Shown: positions 44,131 to 52,402 of the stretch, in pieces
Layout of the letters: the number at the start of each line of letters is the position of its first letter
Numbering within the stretch: position 1 is the stretch's first letter
Source: an uncultured Clostridia bacterium
Lineage (GTDB): Bacteria > Bacillota > Clostridia > Christensenellales > CAG-917
Direction: 5' to 3'
DNA: 64,000 nucleotides
Assembly: GCA_947589475.1 (NCBI GenBank)
Contig: CANQBO010000005.1
Span: forward strand, 41,867-105,866
The notes under the pieces: generated by a model
Database searches by the model: none
What the model was told of the DNA's origin: nothing
Seen by the model: only the letters and a program-made list of their open reading frames with translations
Position numbers and translations under genes: made by a program

Positions 44131-45732
44131 TCACTCTTTCTCGTACTTGACGTTGTAGTCGCTATAGTAGTTTTTGGGAGCGCAGTCAAAGACGCCGTCC
44201 TTGTCTATGGAGATGTAGGTGCAACCGCGCTGGGCATGATCCTTGACGCTCACGTAGGCGAGATAGTCTATGCTCATGCCGTAGGTGAGGCGGACGCCCA
44301 TATATTCGATCGAGAAGTTGTTGTAGTGGTCGTGTCCGCAGAATACGCCCTTCAACCCGTGGGTGATGCCCTCCTCGAAGAAACGGTCGTCGTGATAGCC
44401 GCAGAAAACGCCGTAGTTGGCGACTCCGTTTTTATTGCTTTGGCTTTCGCCTCTGACGCCGTAGAAATATTTTGCTTGCGCGGCTTTCCTCACGCTGCCG
44501 TCCTCCTCTGTATATTCAGGGACGTCCGCGAGAAGTCCTTTCTCGAAGGGATCCTTTGTATCCTTGCCGTTTTGGTCGAGGAAAGCTTTCCAAACGTTTC
44601 TGTATTCGACAAGCGGAATGTGGAAGAACGCCATATTTTTGACATATTCGTCCGCAAAGCCGTTTTCCTTGTTTTTGGCTTTGAGTTTGTCCATCTCTTG
44701 CGTGTACCAATCGACCTGCGACTGATGGATGTTGTCGTATTTCCACACGATTCCAAAGTAGTCGCCGTCTATGTAGGAGTGGCTGTCGAGGATGACGAGG
44801 GACTGGATGTATTCGCCTTCTTCGTTTTTGACGTTGATGATGTGATTGCCAAAACCTCTGTCGATATGGCTGAAATCGTCGTCCTCGTCCGCAAACCCGC
44901 GCTCGTACAGGCAATATTTGAAGTTTTGCTTTTCATAATATTCGCTTATCTCTCTGCGCGAGTACATGCTGTACGCCTCTGTGTCGTGGTTTCCAAAGGC
45001 AAACGTCCAATATACGCCGAGTTTTTCCATCATGTTGGCGAATATCTTCGTCGCGTTGAGGTTGTTGAAGGTGCCCGCCTGGAAGGGCACGGGGTAGGCT
45101 ATGTCGCCCGTCACGACGACAAGGTCGGGTTGCTCGGCGCGGATCATGGTCGCCACGGCATTCATCGCCCATGCGTCCTGTTGCTGTGAGAAACTGCCGC
45201 CGCCGATATGTACGTCCGTAAATTGCAACACCTTGAACTCCGTCCTGTCGTCGGGAAGCACAAAGTACGTCCACTCTTCATCGAAGTAAGGCTGTAGCTG
45301 ATCGTGCTCGTTGTATACGACGGGATCCATACCCTTCGCCTGCTTGATGAGCGCCTTTGTGCCTACAGTGTTGCCGATCGCTACGCCCGACACGAATATC
45401 GCAAGCACAAGCACGATTGCGCCCGTGATGATGAGCGCTTTTATTGTGCGCTTCTTTTTCTGCTCGGGAGTCAGCTTTTTGCGCTCTTTCTTACCTCTCT
45501 TTCCCTTGCCGTCCCCGTTTTTCTCGGGTGTGTCGGAAGGCGCTTGCTCTTCTACCGTTTCCGAAGCTCCCTCGGTCGTATCCGAAGATCCTTCGGTCGT
45601 ATCCGAAGATCCTTCGGTTGTTTCAGAATGCTCCTCGGATCTTTCGACAGCCTCTTCGTTTTCGACGGACGTTTCGTCTTTCACTGCTTCTTCGTCATTG
45701 ACAAGCTCTTCGTTTTTGATCTCTTCGCTCAT
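44131..45732 (-). CDS. membrane-anchored calcineurin-like metallophosphoesterase
   Basis: The 533-residue protein has an acidic N-terminal region of about 65 residues with three near-copies of a Ser/Thr/Glu heptad (SDTTEGS), a Lys-rich stretch, one membrane helix (ALIITGAIVLVLAIFVSGVAIG) and an extracellular phosphoesterase domain. Metal motifs are FTDVHIGG (Asp/His), VVTGDIAY (Asp), FGNHDTEA (Asn/His), AFFHIPLVEY and FCGHDHYNN. The substrate may be a phosphodiester or phosphoprotein outside the cell. GGGGA precedes ATG 45732; the open frame further upstream overlaps the trxB promoter and has no coding signal. Confidence 0.88.
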   Translation of the reverse strand: MSEEIKNEELVNDEEAVKDETSVENEEAVERSEEHSETTEGSSDTTEGSSDTTEGASETVEEQAPSDTPEKNGDGKGKRGKKERKKLTPEQKKKRTIKALIITGAIVLVLAIFVSGVAIGNTVGTKALIKQAKGMDPVVYNEHDQLQPYFDEEWTYFVLPDDRTEFKVLQFTDVHIGGGSFSQQQDAWAMNAVATMIRAEQPDLVVVTGDIAYPVPFQAGTFNNLNATKIFANMMEKLGVYWTFAFGNHDTEAYSMYSRREISEYYEKQNFKYCLYERGFADEDDDFSHIDRGFGNHIINVKNEEGEYIQSLVILDSHSYIDGDYFGIVWKYDNIHQSQVDWYTQEMDKLKAKNKENGFADEYVKNMAFFHIPLVEYRNVWKAFLDQNGKDTKDPFEKGLLADVPEYTEEDGSVRKAAQAKYFYGVRGESQSNKNGVANYGVFCGYHDDRFFEEGITHGLKGVFCGHDHYNNFSIEYMGVRLTYGMSIDYLAYVSVKDHAQRGCTYISIDKDGVFDCAPKNYYSDYNVKYEKE

Positions 45733-45809
45733 AATAATTCCCCTATACGAAGTTATATTATATTCATTATATACCGCTCTCGCCCTTATTTCAAGAGCGG
45801 ATTTTTGAA

Positions 45810-45839
45810 TTGACTTAAATTGTATCTGTCGTCTATAAT
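45810..45839 (+). promoter_or_regulatory. trxB promoter
   Basis: TTGACT (45810-45815), 18-base spacer and TATAAT (45834-45839), with a leader of about 25 bases containing AAGGA before ATG 45870. Confidence 0.7.
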
Positions 45840-45869
45840 AAATGTGAAAAAACGCAAGGACGAAAACAT

Positions 45870-46796
45870 ATGTCATCAACGGATATTTTCGATGTGATAA
45901 TTGTCGGCGCGGGACCTGCGGGGCTGACGGCGGGGATATACGCTTGTCGAGGCGGGTTGAAGGTTGCCGTCGTCGAGGGCGGAGCGGTAGGCGGGCTTGC
46001 CTCAACCGCGGCAAATGTGGAAAACTACCCGGGAGTGGAAATCGCGGACGGTTTTTCGCTGTGCTATACCATGCTCGAGCAGTGCAAGGCGGCGGGCGCT
46101 CGGTTCGTCTTTGACAGGGCGACGCGGTTCGACCTCGGGGGCGAGATCAAACGCGTCGTGCTTGCGGGAGGCGGGGAACTTGTCGCAAGGCGCGTCATAC
46201 TCGCCGTAGGAGCGTCTCCGCGCAAACTCGGACTTGAGGGAGAGGACAGGCTCGCGGGGAAGGGCGTATCATACTGCGCCACCTGTGACGGAGCGCTGTT
46301 CAAAGGTAAGACTGTCGCCGTGGCGGGCGGCGGCAACACCGCGCTTGAGGACGCTTTCTATCTTGAGAAGCTCGCGGCAAAAGTGTATCTCATACATCGT
46401 CGCGACGCACTGAGGGCGGACGCGGTCTATGAAAAAAGGCTCAAGACAAGCGGCATTATTCCCGTTTGGGACAGCGTGGTAAGAAAACTCGTCGGAGACG
46501 ATAAGTTGACGCAAATCGAAGTTGAAAATGTCAAAACGAATATATTAAGTACGCTTTTCGTCGATTGCGTGTTTGTCGCGATAGGGCAAACGCCCAACAC
46601 TTCGGGGCTTGAGATGCTCGCTAGAGACGGATTTGGATATGTCATAACAGATGAAGAAATGCGCACGAATGTCGACGGAGTGTATGCCGCGGGCGACGTG
46701 AGGCATAAGTCGCTTCGCCAGATCGTCACCGCCTGCGCCGACGGAGCGATCGCCGCAAACACCTGCATAAAAAGCATGATGCGAACAAAAAAATAA
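45870..46796 (+). CDS. trxB: thioredoxin reductase-like NAD(P)H:disulfide oxidoreductase
   Basis: The 308-residue flavoprotein shows FAD binding (IVGAGPAGLTAGIYACRGG), the redox pair CATC near residues 134-137, the NADPH-binding site VAVAGGGNTALEDAFYL and the C-terminal FAD motif GVYAAGDVRHKSLRQIVTACADG. It reduces thioredoxin, the main cytosolic disulfide-reduction route in anaerobes. NADPH preference is suggested but not certain from IHRRD. It stands alone, divergent from the metallophosphoesterase gene. Confidence 0.95.
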   Translation: MSSTDIFDVIIVGAGPAGLTAGIYACRGGLKVAVVEGGAVGGLASTAANVENYPGVEIADGFSLCYTMLEQCKAAGARFVFDRATRFDLGGEIKRVVLAGGGELVARRVILAVGASPRKLGLEGEDRLAGKGVSYCATCDGALFKGKTVAVAGGGNTALEDAFYLEKLAAKVYLIHRRDALRADAVYEKRLKTSGIIPVWDSVVRKLVGDDKLTQIEVENVKTNILSTLFVDCVFVAIGQTPNTSGLEMLARDGFGYVITDEEMRTNVDGVYAAGDVRHKSLRQIVTACADGAIAANTCIKSMMRTKK

Positions 46797-46802
46797 AAGA
46801 AA

Positions 46803-46827
46803 CGCGCGGAATTTTCCGCGCGGTTTT
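46803..46827. terminator. trxB terminator
   Basis: CGCGCGGA-ATT-TTCCGCGCG followed by TTTT, seven bases after the stop. Confidence 0.85.
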
Positions 46828-46853
46828 GTATGCGTTCGATATTTTGTGACGGA

Positions 46854-48635
46854 TCAGGTCTTGTTGTCAACGTCTTGCGGCGTTTCGTCCGCGGCGGTGT
46901 TGTCTTGCGAGGGGGCGTTGTCCCTTTCTACGTTCGCGCACGCGCGATCGGAAAGGTCGCCCTTTACGTCCTCTTCGGATGGGGCGGACAGCAACTTTTG
47001 AAGTTTTGCGCTTGATGTGGGGCGGAATACGGTTGTTATGGAGACCGCTTTGAAAGCTTGTTTGAATTCTCGGCGCGACTTCGACAGTCCGATCGCCAGC
47101 AAAATTATGCCCAGCAATACAAATGCAAAGACGACGCCTATTACGGAGCCGAAGAAGTCGATGAAAACGTCCGACCATGTGGCGTATCTTCCCGCCGTGA
47201 CGGAGGGGAGCTGAAGCGCCTCGGACGCCACGGACAGCCCAAAGCCGGAGACTATTGCAAGCGGAAGGGCAAGCGCGCGCGGCTTTATCATAAACACATA
47301 GGTATACGCAAGCCCAAAGCCTATGACCATAAACAGCAGGAAGTGTCCCACGAGTTTGCGCATGGACGCGGCAAAGTTTTCATACATCACGACTTTGAGG
47401 GTGTAATCTGCGTGCAGGTCGGGCGCATTCGGGTCGTTCGGATCGTTGTAGGTGGCGCGCACGGTGACGTTTTTGCCGAGCTTAAGTCCGCTCAGTTTGC
47501 CTGTTTTGGGGTCTATCGTGCCCGAGCCTTTGACAATGCTCCAGGTTATATCTTCCACATAGGTTTCGTCTCCTACGACTTTCAGCGTATAAGACTTGTC
47601 GTATTGTGCGCGTCTGTTTTTGGGGCCGTTTACTATGGTCAGAGAGGATGGCCGCGGCACATAGACGTGCACGTTGACGGTCGCCACGCAATCCTCGGCA
47701 TATTTGGTGTATATTTTGATCGTTCCGTCCGAGACGGCGTCCGCCGTCACCCTGTCTCCCGTCAGTTTTGTAAGCTCTTTTGAAGGTTCATACCGCAATG
47801 AGCTTATTTTTGCGCCGCTCGGTTCGAGTTTTTCGATGAGATCGGGCATATACAGTTCGTGTCCCACGGGCAGGTCGTAGCTGTCCGACTTCGTCACGAT
47901 CTTTTGAGGCGCAACAAAGTCGGGGTTGTGCAACACTGTCACTTTATACGGACCGAAAGTTTTTGCCTCGTAATCTTTCTTGCCCAAATTTGTATTCAAT
48001 TTGAAGAAAACGTCCGTGGAGCCTTCTATGAAAGCGTCTATTTTGGCGTTTGTAAACGACAAGAGCGACTCGTCCTTGACTGTGGGCGTAAACATTTTGA
48101 GCGACAACTTTACGCCGTTTTGATCGGTTATGTTAAATTCGGAATTTCCGACGAGAAAGCTGTCCTTCTCAAGCGATACGGACTGTATTTTTGACGGATG
48201 CGTGCCTAAGCACGTCATCGTGGCGGAACTTTTTATGCTCGGATCGCTTTTCAGCGCGACCGTGACGGATGCCGTGCCCGTGGAGTGCATTGTGACAGTC
48301 CCGTCCCGACTTACGGAGACCACCGATGGATCCGATGAGTTGAATGTGACGCTCTTGTCCGTTGTGTCCTCTGGAGTAAACTTCACGTCCAGCTTGTAGC
48401 TTTCGCCGATGAAGCCGAGTTTTTCGCTTTTTATCGCCACTTTTTTGCTCTCTACTTTTTCATCCTCTACGTCGAAAACGTCCTTGATTTCGTTCGCAAC
48501 TTGATTTGACTGTTGAGCGCTCTTCTCGCCGGGCGTAGCGGAATATATCAACATTACGGCGATGACGGCGACCGTACACACGAGCGCCGCGACAGCAATT
48601 ATTCTTAAAAAGTTGAAAAATTTTTTGGTTTTCAT
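46854..48635 (-). CDS. VanZ-like membrane protein with an Ig-like insertion
   Basis: The 593-residue protein begins with one helix (IIAVAALVCTVAVIAVMLIYSATPGEKSAQQS), the usual start of VanZ domains, but the next VanZ element (RKLVGHFLLFMVIGFGLAYTYVFM, then GFGLSVASEALQLPSVTAGRYATWSDVFIDFFGSVIG) comes about 360 residues later. The intervening part contains Big-2/Ig-like units (VSVSRDGTVTMHSTGTASVTV; TIDPKTGKLSGLKLGKNVTV). A cytoplasmic Asp/Ser-rich tail of about 80 residues follows. VanZ proteins confer low-level teicoplanin resistance or modulate the envelope; the outside insert suggests wall or ligand binding. Confidence 0.82.
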   Translation of the reverse strand: MKTKKFFNFLRIIAVAALVCTVAVIAVMLIYSATPGEKSAQQSNQVANEIKDVFDVEDEKVESKKVAIKSEKLGFIGESYKLDVKFTPEDTTDKSVTFNSSDPSVVSVSRDGTVTMHSTGTASVTVALKSDPSIKSSATMTCLGTHPSKIQSVSLEKDSFLVGNSEFNITDQNGVKLSLKMFTPTVKDESLLSFTNAKIDAFIEGSTDVFFKLNTNLGKKDYEAKTFGPYKVTVLHNPDFVAPQKIVTKSDSYDLPVGHELYMPDLIEKLEPSGAKISSLRYEPSKELTKLTGDRVTADAVSDGTIKIYTKYAEDCVATVNVHVYVPRPSSLTIVNGPKNRRAQYDKSYTLKVVGDETYVEDITWSIVKGSGTIDPKTGKLSGLKLGKNVTVRATYNDPNDPNAPDLHADYTLKVVMYENFAASMRKLVGHFLLFMVIGFGLAYTYVFMIKPRALALPLAIVSGFGLSVASEALQLPSVTAGRYATWSDVFIDFFGSVIGVVFAFVLLGIILLAIGLSKSRREFKQAFKAVSITTVFRPTSSAKLQKLLSAPSEEDVKGDLSDRACANVERDNAPSQDNTAADETPQDVDNKT

Positions 48636-48995
48636 AATTTTCCCGTTTGCGTAAGCGCCTTATGAAAGCGATCCGTTTGCCTTGCGAAAGTTTTGCATAT
48701 TCAGGTGCGCGTCCGAATGTTTTTTGCAAGTCTTTTGCCGCCGTAGATCCGAAACAAGCTCCTTTTCGGACGGGGCGGCGGCGCGCTTACAGCTAAAATC
48801 TAAAGAAATGTTTATATTATGGCACAATTCTAAAGATTTCTTAAGATTTCTCTTATATCATAATATAATACGCCTCAATTTGCAATAAGGACAATTTAAA
48901 AAACGCAAAATATGCAAACATTTGTGCAGAGAAGTCAAATCAAGATGGCGGTCACATTCAGCGGGGAAGGGCATATATTGTATGCGAGGCAAATT
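48636..48995. other. AT-rich intergenic region between divergent genes
   Basis: No gene and no copy of the interspersed repeats is seen. A direct repeat AAAGATTTCTTAAGATTTCT (48832-48851) and TATAAT-like words (48860-48868) mark probable promoters for dapB on the plus strand and for the VanZ-like gene on the minus strand. Confidence 0.4.
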
Positions 48996-49739
48996 ATGAA
49001 AGTTATCCTTGTGGGTGCGGCCGGGAGAATGGGTCTGCAGATGACGAAAACGCTTGAGGAAAACGGCGAAACGCTCGCGGCGGCGGTGGATACGCTCGGG
49101 CTGAAAGAGGGCAGACCGTGTCATCGCGATATTTTCGAGGCCGAAGAGGATGCGGACGCGATTTTGGATTTTTCTTCGGCGCGCGGCACGCAAAAGCTCG
49201 TCGAGTTTGCGCTTAGGCGAGATCTTCCGCTTGTAATCGCAACCACGGGACAGAGCGAACGCGAAAAGGATATTATCGCGGAAGCCTCGAAAAGAATACC
49301 GATATTTTTTTGCGCGAATATGTCTTTTGGCGTCTCTTTGTTTTCCTCGCTTGTGGAAAGGGTCGCGAAAGCTTTTCCGTATGCGGACGTCGAGATCGTC
49401 GAGACTCATCACGCCTCGAAAGCGGACGCTCCGAGCGGCACCGCGCTCATGCTTGCAAACGCCGTCATCGCGGCGCGAGGGTTCGGGCGTATAACAGGCG
49501 GAGCGCCGCGCGTCTGCAGACAGGTCGGCGACGTAGGGATAAGCTCGCTGAGGTTGGGCGAGAGGGCGGGGACGCATGAGGTCATCTTCGACACGGGGTT
49601 TCAGCTCATTTCCCTAAGGCACGAGGCGTTTGGAAGAGAGCTTTTCGCGCGCGGCGCCCTAAACGCGCTGAGATTTATCGTCGATAAGCCCGCAGGTCTT
49701 TACGGCATGAACGACATTCGCTCCTTGCGCGGAGAATAA
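48996..49739 (+). CDS. dapB: 4-hydroxy-tetrahydrodipicolinate reductase
   Basis: The 247-residue enzyme reduces hydroxy-tetrahydrodipicolinate in the lysine/diaminopimelate pathway that feeds peptidoglycan. NAD(P)H binding is in VILVGAAGRMG, followed by DAILDFSS and VIATTGQSE, and the catalytic block EIVETHHASKADAPSGTAL contains the catalytic His pair and the Lys/substrate-binding residues. GAGG lies before ATG 48996; an in-frame ATG at 48912 would add 28 residues foreign to the family. No other dap genes are nearby. Confidence 0.95.
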   Translation: MKVILVGAAGRMGLQMTKTLEENGETLAAAVDTLGLKEGRPCHRDIFEAEEDADAILDFSSARGTQKLVEFALRRDLPLVIATTGQSEREKDIIAEASKRIPIFFCANMSFGVSLFSSLVERVAKAFPYADVEIVETHHASKADAPSGTALMLANAVIAARGFGRITGGAPRVCRQVGDVGISSLRLGERAGTHEVIFDTGFQLISLRHEAFGRELFARGALNALRFIVDKPAGLYGMNDIRSLRGE

Positions 49740-50169
49740 ATACCCTATGCGGAGCAACGCGCCTCGCACCCTAGGCAAGGGACTTCGTCCCCTGCACCCC
49801 GCTTGCATTTGCTCAGTGCCCGCGCCCATTACGAAGTAAGGGCGATAAGGGTATACCGCCCATTTACCCCGCAAAATCACTATGTAATTTTGTGGGGACC
49901 CCTTAGAGGCTCAGACATGCTTTGAATTTAGCGCGCAAAAAATGTACGCTTCACAATTCTCTTACCCCATAAAATTCGTTCCACTCACGTTATGCTTATT
50001 TAAAAAGTGACATCGTCACTCATATCTGCACCAAAAAAAATCACTACGTGCTTTTCTTGGGACCCGCTATGGGGACCCCAAAAAAACTCGGACAAATGTT
50101 GCGTTAGAAATGCTCATGGTTCGCGCCTTTTGCGCTTGGGGACGCGGGCTTTGCCCGCTTGTTTTCTCT

Positions 50170-50210
50170 GGGACCCCCACCACCGTGCTAACGCACGGAG
50201 CCTCCCCCTA
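50170..50210 (+). repeat. C-rich-flank hairpin element, stem CCGTGC/GCACGG
   Basis: GGGACCCCCACCA, then CCGTGC-TAAC-GCACGG, then AGCCTCCCCCT. Relative to CCGCGC/GCGCGG at 6535 both arms changed together. Confidence 0.8.
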
Positions 50211-50607
50211 AACGAATATTTCAATTCAACACTAATGTTATTGAAGGGAGATGCCTACTCTCAGACAAACTTTCATTTTTATCAATTTGTGGGCATACCC
50301 CTTTATTTACCCCACGAAAAATGCTTTTCGTGGGGAGACCAAGAGGAACATAACGACCATTTAATCCTTGATTTACCCCACGAAAAATGCTTTTAGTGGG
50401 GACCCCGATCATATACCCCATAAAATTCACTACGCTCATTTCTATGGGGACCCCGATTTTGCTCAGACCTACATATTTTCCGATTTTGGCATACCCCTTT
50501 ACAGTGTGAGTGTAGGAACGCTATCGGGGTCCCCATAATAATGAGTGACGATGTCACTTTTTTAATAAGCATAACGTGAGTGGAACGAATTTTATGGGGT
50601 GAGGTAT

Positions 50608-50645
50608 AGGGGGAGGCTCCGCCGTAGGCGGTGGTGGGGGTCCCG
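50608..50645 (-). repeat. C-rich-flank hairpin element, stem CCGCC/GGCGG
   Basis: Reverse copy: AGGGGGAGGCT, then CCGCC-GTA-GGCGG, then TGGTGGGGGTCCC. It has the same stem as the 10300 copy with the loop complemented. Confidence 0.8.
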
Positions 50646-50877
50646 ACCTATAAAGTAACGCTTGTCCGAGTGTTCTTATACCCGGAACTTGCTTTGTCAG
50701 AGATACCAACATATATCCCTAGTGCGCTCAGGCGCAGGCGAAACGCTTGTTTATACTTGCTTGATTACTAGCACCCTTTGTCCGAGCTTCCTTATACACA
50801 ACCCTTGCCTATGATTTATAATACAATTTTCTCGAAAATTCGGGCAAAATGTGCAAACGTCGCGAGTTTTTGCGGCA

Positions 50878-50883
50878 TATAAT
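50878..50883 (+). promoter_or_regulatory. -10 box seven bases before glmM
   Basis: A perfect TATAAT at 50878-50883 lies seven bases before ATG 50891, again predicting a leaderless transcript. The -35 is poor. A second TATAAT lies at 50817-50822. Confidence 0.45.
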
Positions 50884-50890
50884 GCTTTGT

Positions 50891-52216
50891 ATGCGCTATT
50901 TTGGGACGGACGGAATAAGGGGCAGGGCGGACGCGCTTGTCTCGAGCGACATTCCCTATCTGTTGGGGAAAGCTCTGGGCATGACGGGCGGCAAGATCAT
51001 TGTTGCGCGGGACGTGAGGAAAAGCTCGCCTACGGTAGAGCGCGGGCTTGTGGAGGGTCTGCTTGAGGGCGAGGCGGAAATTTATCTGGCGGGAGTGCTT
51101 CCCACCCCCGCGCTCGCGTACATCGCGGAGGCGCATGACGCGCGATTTGCCGTTATGATAACGGCTTCCCACAATCCGCCCGAATTCAACGGACTGAAAG
51201 TCTTTTCGCACAGAGGAGGGAAACTTTCTTTGCGAGAGGAAGAGGCGCTTGACGACGCGATCGCCGCGCTCGAGAAGGATATGCCCATACGCGAGGACGC
51301 GCTTGAAGCCATTGCCGCGGACGCCTTTAAAGCGCTCAAACCCTTGCCCCCGCACAGAGTGCGCATATTGCATGACGCGGAAAAGGAATATTTGTCGCAT
51401 GTCACGTCCATGTTTCCGCGCTTCGACGGCGAAAGCGTCGCGCTCGACCCCGCGTACGGCTGTATGGCGGGCATAGCGAAGCGCGCGTTTGAAGCGCTGG
51501 GCGCAAAAGTTGTGGCGATAAACGACGCACGCGACGGAGATAGGGTCAACGTCGACTGCGGGTCTACGCACATAGACTGTCTGCTTGCCGCCACGCCGCC
51601 GAACGCCATAGGTTTTGCCTTTGACGGGGACGGCGACCGCGTCATCGCCGCAATGGACGGACGCGAATACGACGGCGACGCCATTTTGCTTGCGCTGTCC
51701 ACGCTCTATCGCGTCAAGGGCAAGCTTCGCAAAAAGATCGTCGTGGGCACCGAGCTTACAAACAGCAGACTGCAACGCGAACTTTCCGCCCAAAATATCG
51801 CGCTCTTGCGCACGCCCGTCGGCGACAAGTATGTGCGAGGAGCATTGCTTGAAAACGACTGTCCTCTCGGCGGCGAAAAGAGCGGACATATCCTCATGCT
51901 TGACCGCGCGAGCACGGGGGACGGACTCATAACCGCGCTTTCCCTTCTCGAGACAAAGCGGACTTTGGGCGCTCTTCCCGCCTTCAAACCGTACCCCATG
52001 TGCAGTTTCGACCTGCCGAGCGAGGATCCCTCCCGCGAGCTGAAAAGCGACGTTATGCAACAAAAAATCGCGCTCGCAAAAGAACGTTACGGCGGGAACG
52101 GTCGCTTCATACTTCGCGCAAGCGGCACGGAACCGAAGATACGCGTCGCATACGAGTGCTTTTCTTCCGATCATCAAACAATATTCAAAGAGATCGAAAA
52201 CATCTTCAAAAGTTGA
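50891..52216 (+). CDS. glmM: phosphoglucosamine mutase
   Basis: The 441-residue enzyme interconverts glucosamine-6-P and glucosamine-1-P on the way to UDP-GlcNAc. It begins MRYFGTDGIRGRADALVS, and the phosphoserine active site is ITASHNPPEFNGLKVF (Ser about residue 94). The metal loop FDGDGDRVIAAM is near 243, and the substrate motif ECxxSGH appears as GGEKSGHILML. The C-terminal phosphate-binding loop is FILRASGTEPKIRV. ATG 50891 is fixed by the family N-terminus; the open frame upstream is not homologous. A phosphomannomutase activity is the only close alternative. Confidence 0.94.
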   Translation: MRYFGTDGIRGRADALVSSDIPYLLGKALGMTGGKIIVARDVRKSSPTVERGLVEGLLEGEAEIYLAGVLPTPALAYIAEAHDARFAVMITASHNPPEFNGLKVFSHRGGKLSLREEEALDDAIAALEKDMPIREDALEAIAADAFKALKPLPPHRVRILHDAEKEYLSHVTSMFPRFDGESVALDPAYGCMAGIAKRAFEALGAKVVAINDARDGDRVNVDCGSTHIDCLLAATPPNAIGFAFDGDGDRVIAAMDGREYDGDAILLALSTLYRVKGKLRKKIVVGTELTNSRLQRELSAQNIALLRTPVGDKYVRGALLENDCPLGGEKSGHILMLDRASTGDGLITALSLLETKRTLGALPAFKPYPMCSFDLPSEDPSRELKSDVMQQKIALAKERYGGNGRFILRASGTEPKIRVAYECFSSDHQTIFKEIENIFKS

Positions 52217-52333
52217 AATATGCGTCTCGCCCTGAAATATTTAAACCCCGCATCAGAGCGCGCTTAATTTTTATGCCGGTTTTTCAAAAGCCTTTTGCCT
52301 TTAAAAAAAGCGAAGATAGGGGAAGTTTTCCTC

Positions 52334-52362
52334 TTGAAATATATTCAAACAAGCTGTATTAT
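52334..52362 (+). promoter_or_regulatory. promoter of the GH13 gene
   Basis: TTGAAA (52334-52339), 17-base spacer and TATTAT (52357-52362). The short leader contains a small hairpin GCCTC-AAA-GAGGC (52376-52388) just before the GGGAG ribosome site. Confidence 0.6.
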
Positions 52363-52402
52363 ATTATATATCAAGCCTCAAAGAGGCATTTGGGAGAAAG
52401 TT

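Larger units (their letters stand above)
49740..50816. repeat. intergenic mosaic of short interspersed repeats between dapB and glmM
   Basis: No gene is visible. It holds a CTAGGCAAGGGACTTCGT block, CCCGCTTGCATTTGCTCA with GGGCGATAAGGG, a CCCCGCAAAAT palindrome, the GAGGCTCAGACATGC block, a partial ATAA-type repeat (49975-50020), GGGCTTTGCCC, a C-rich-flank hairpin (50170-50210), two CCCCACGAAAA palindromes, a short ATAA variant, the TGTAGGAACGCT block, a full ATAA-type repeat (50523-50600), another hairpin (50608-50645) and TCCGAG units. Confidence 0.85.

Noticed and set aside
45733-46014. 94-codon N-terminal extension of the metallophosphoesterase
   Set aside because: It overlaps the start of trxB and its promoter on the other strand, is Arg-rich as antisense GC-rich DNA tends to be, and the GGGGA site precedes ATG 45732.
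48912-48995. Longer dapB starting at ATG 48912
   Set aside because: The extra 28 residues have no match in the family and lack a ribosome site, whereas GAGG stands before ATG 48996.
52376-52388. Riboswitch in the GH13 leader
   Set aside because: Only a five-pair hairpin is present in a leader of about 35 bases; no known riboswitch core fits.
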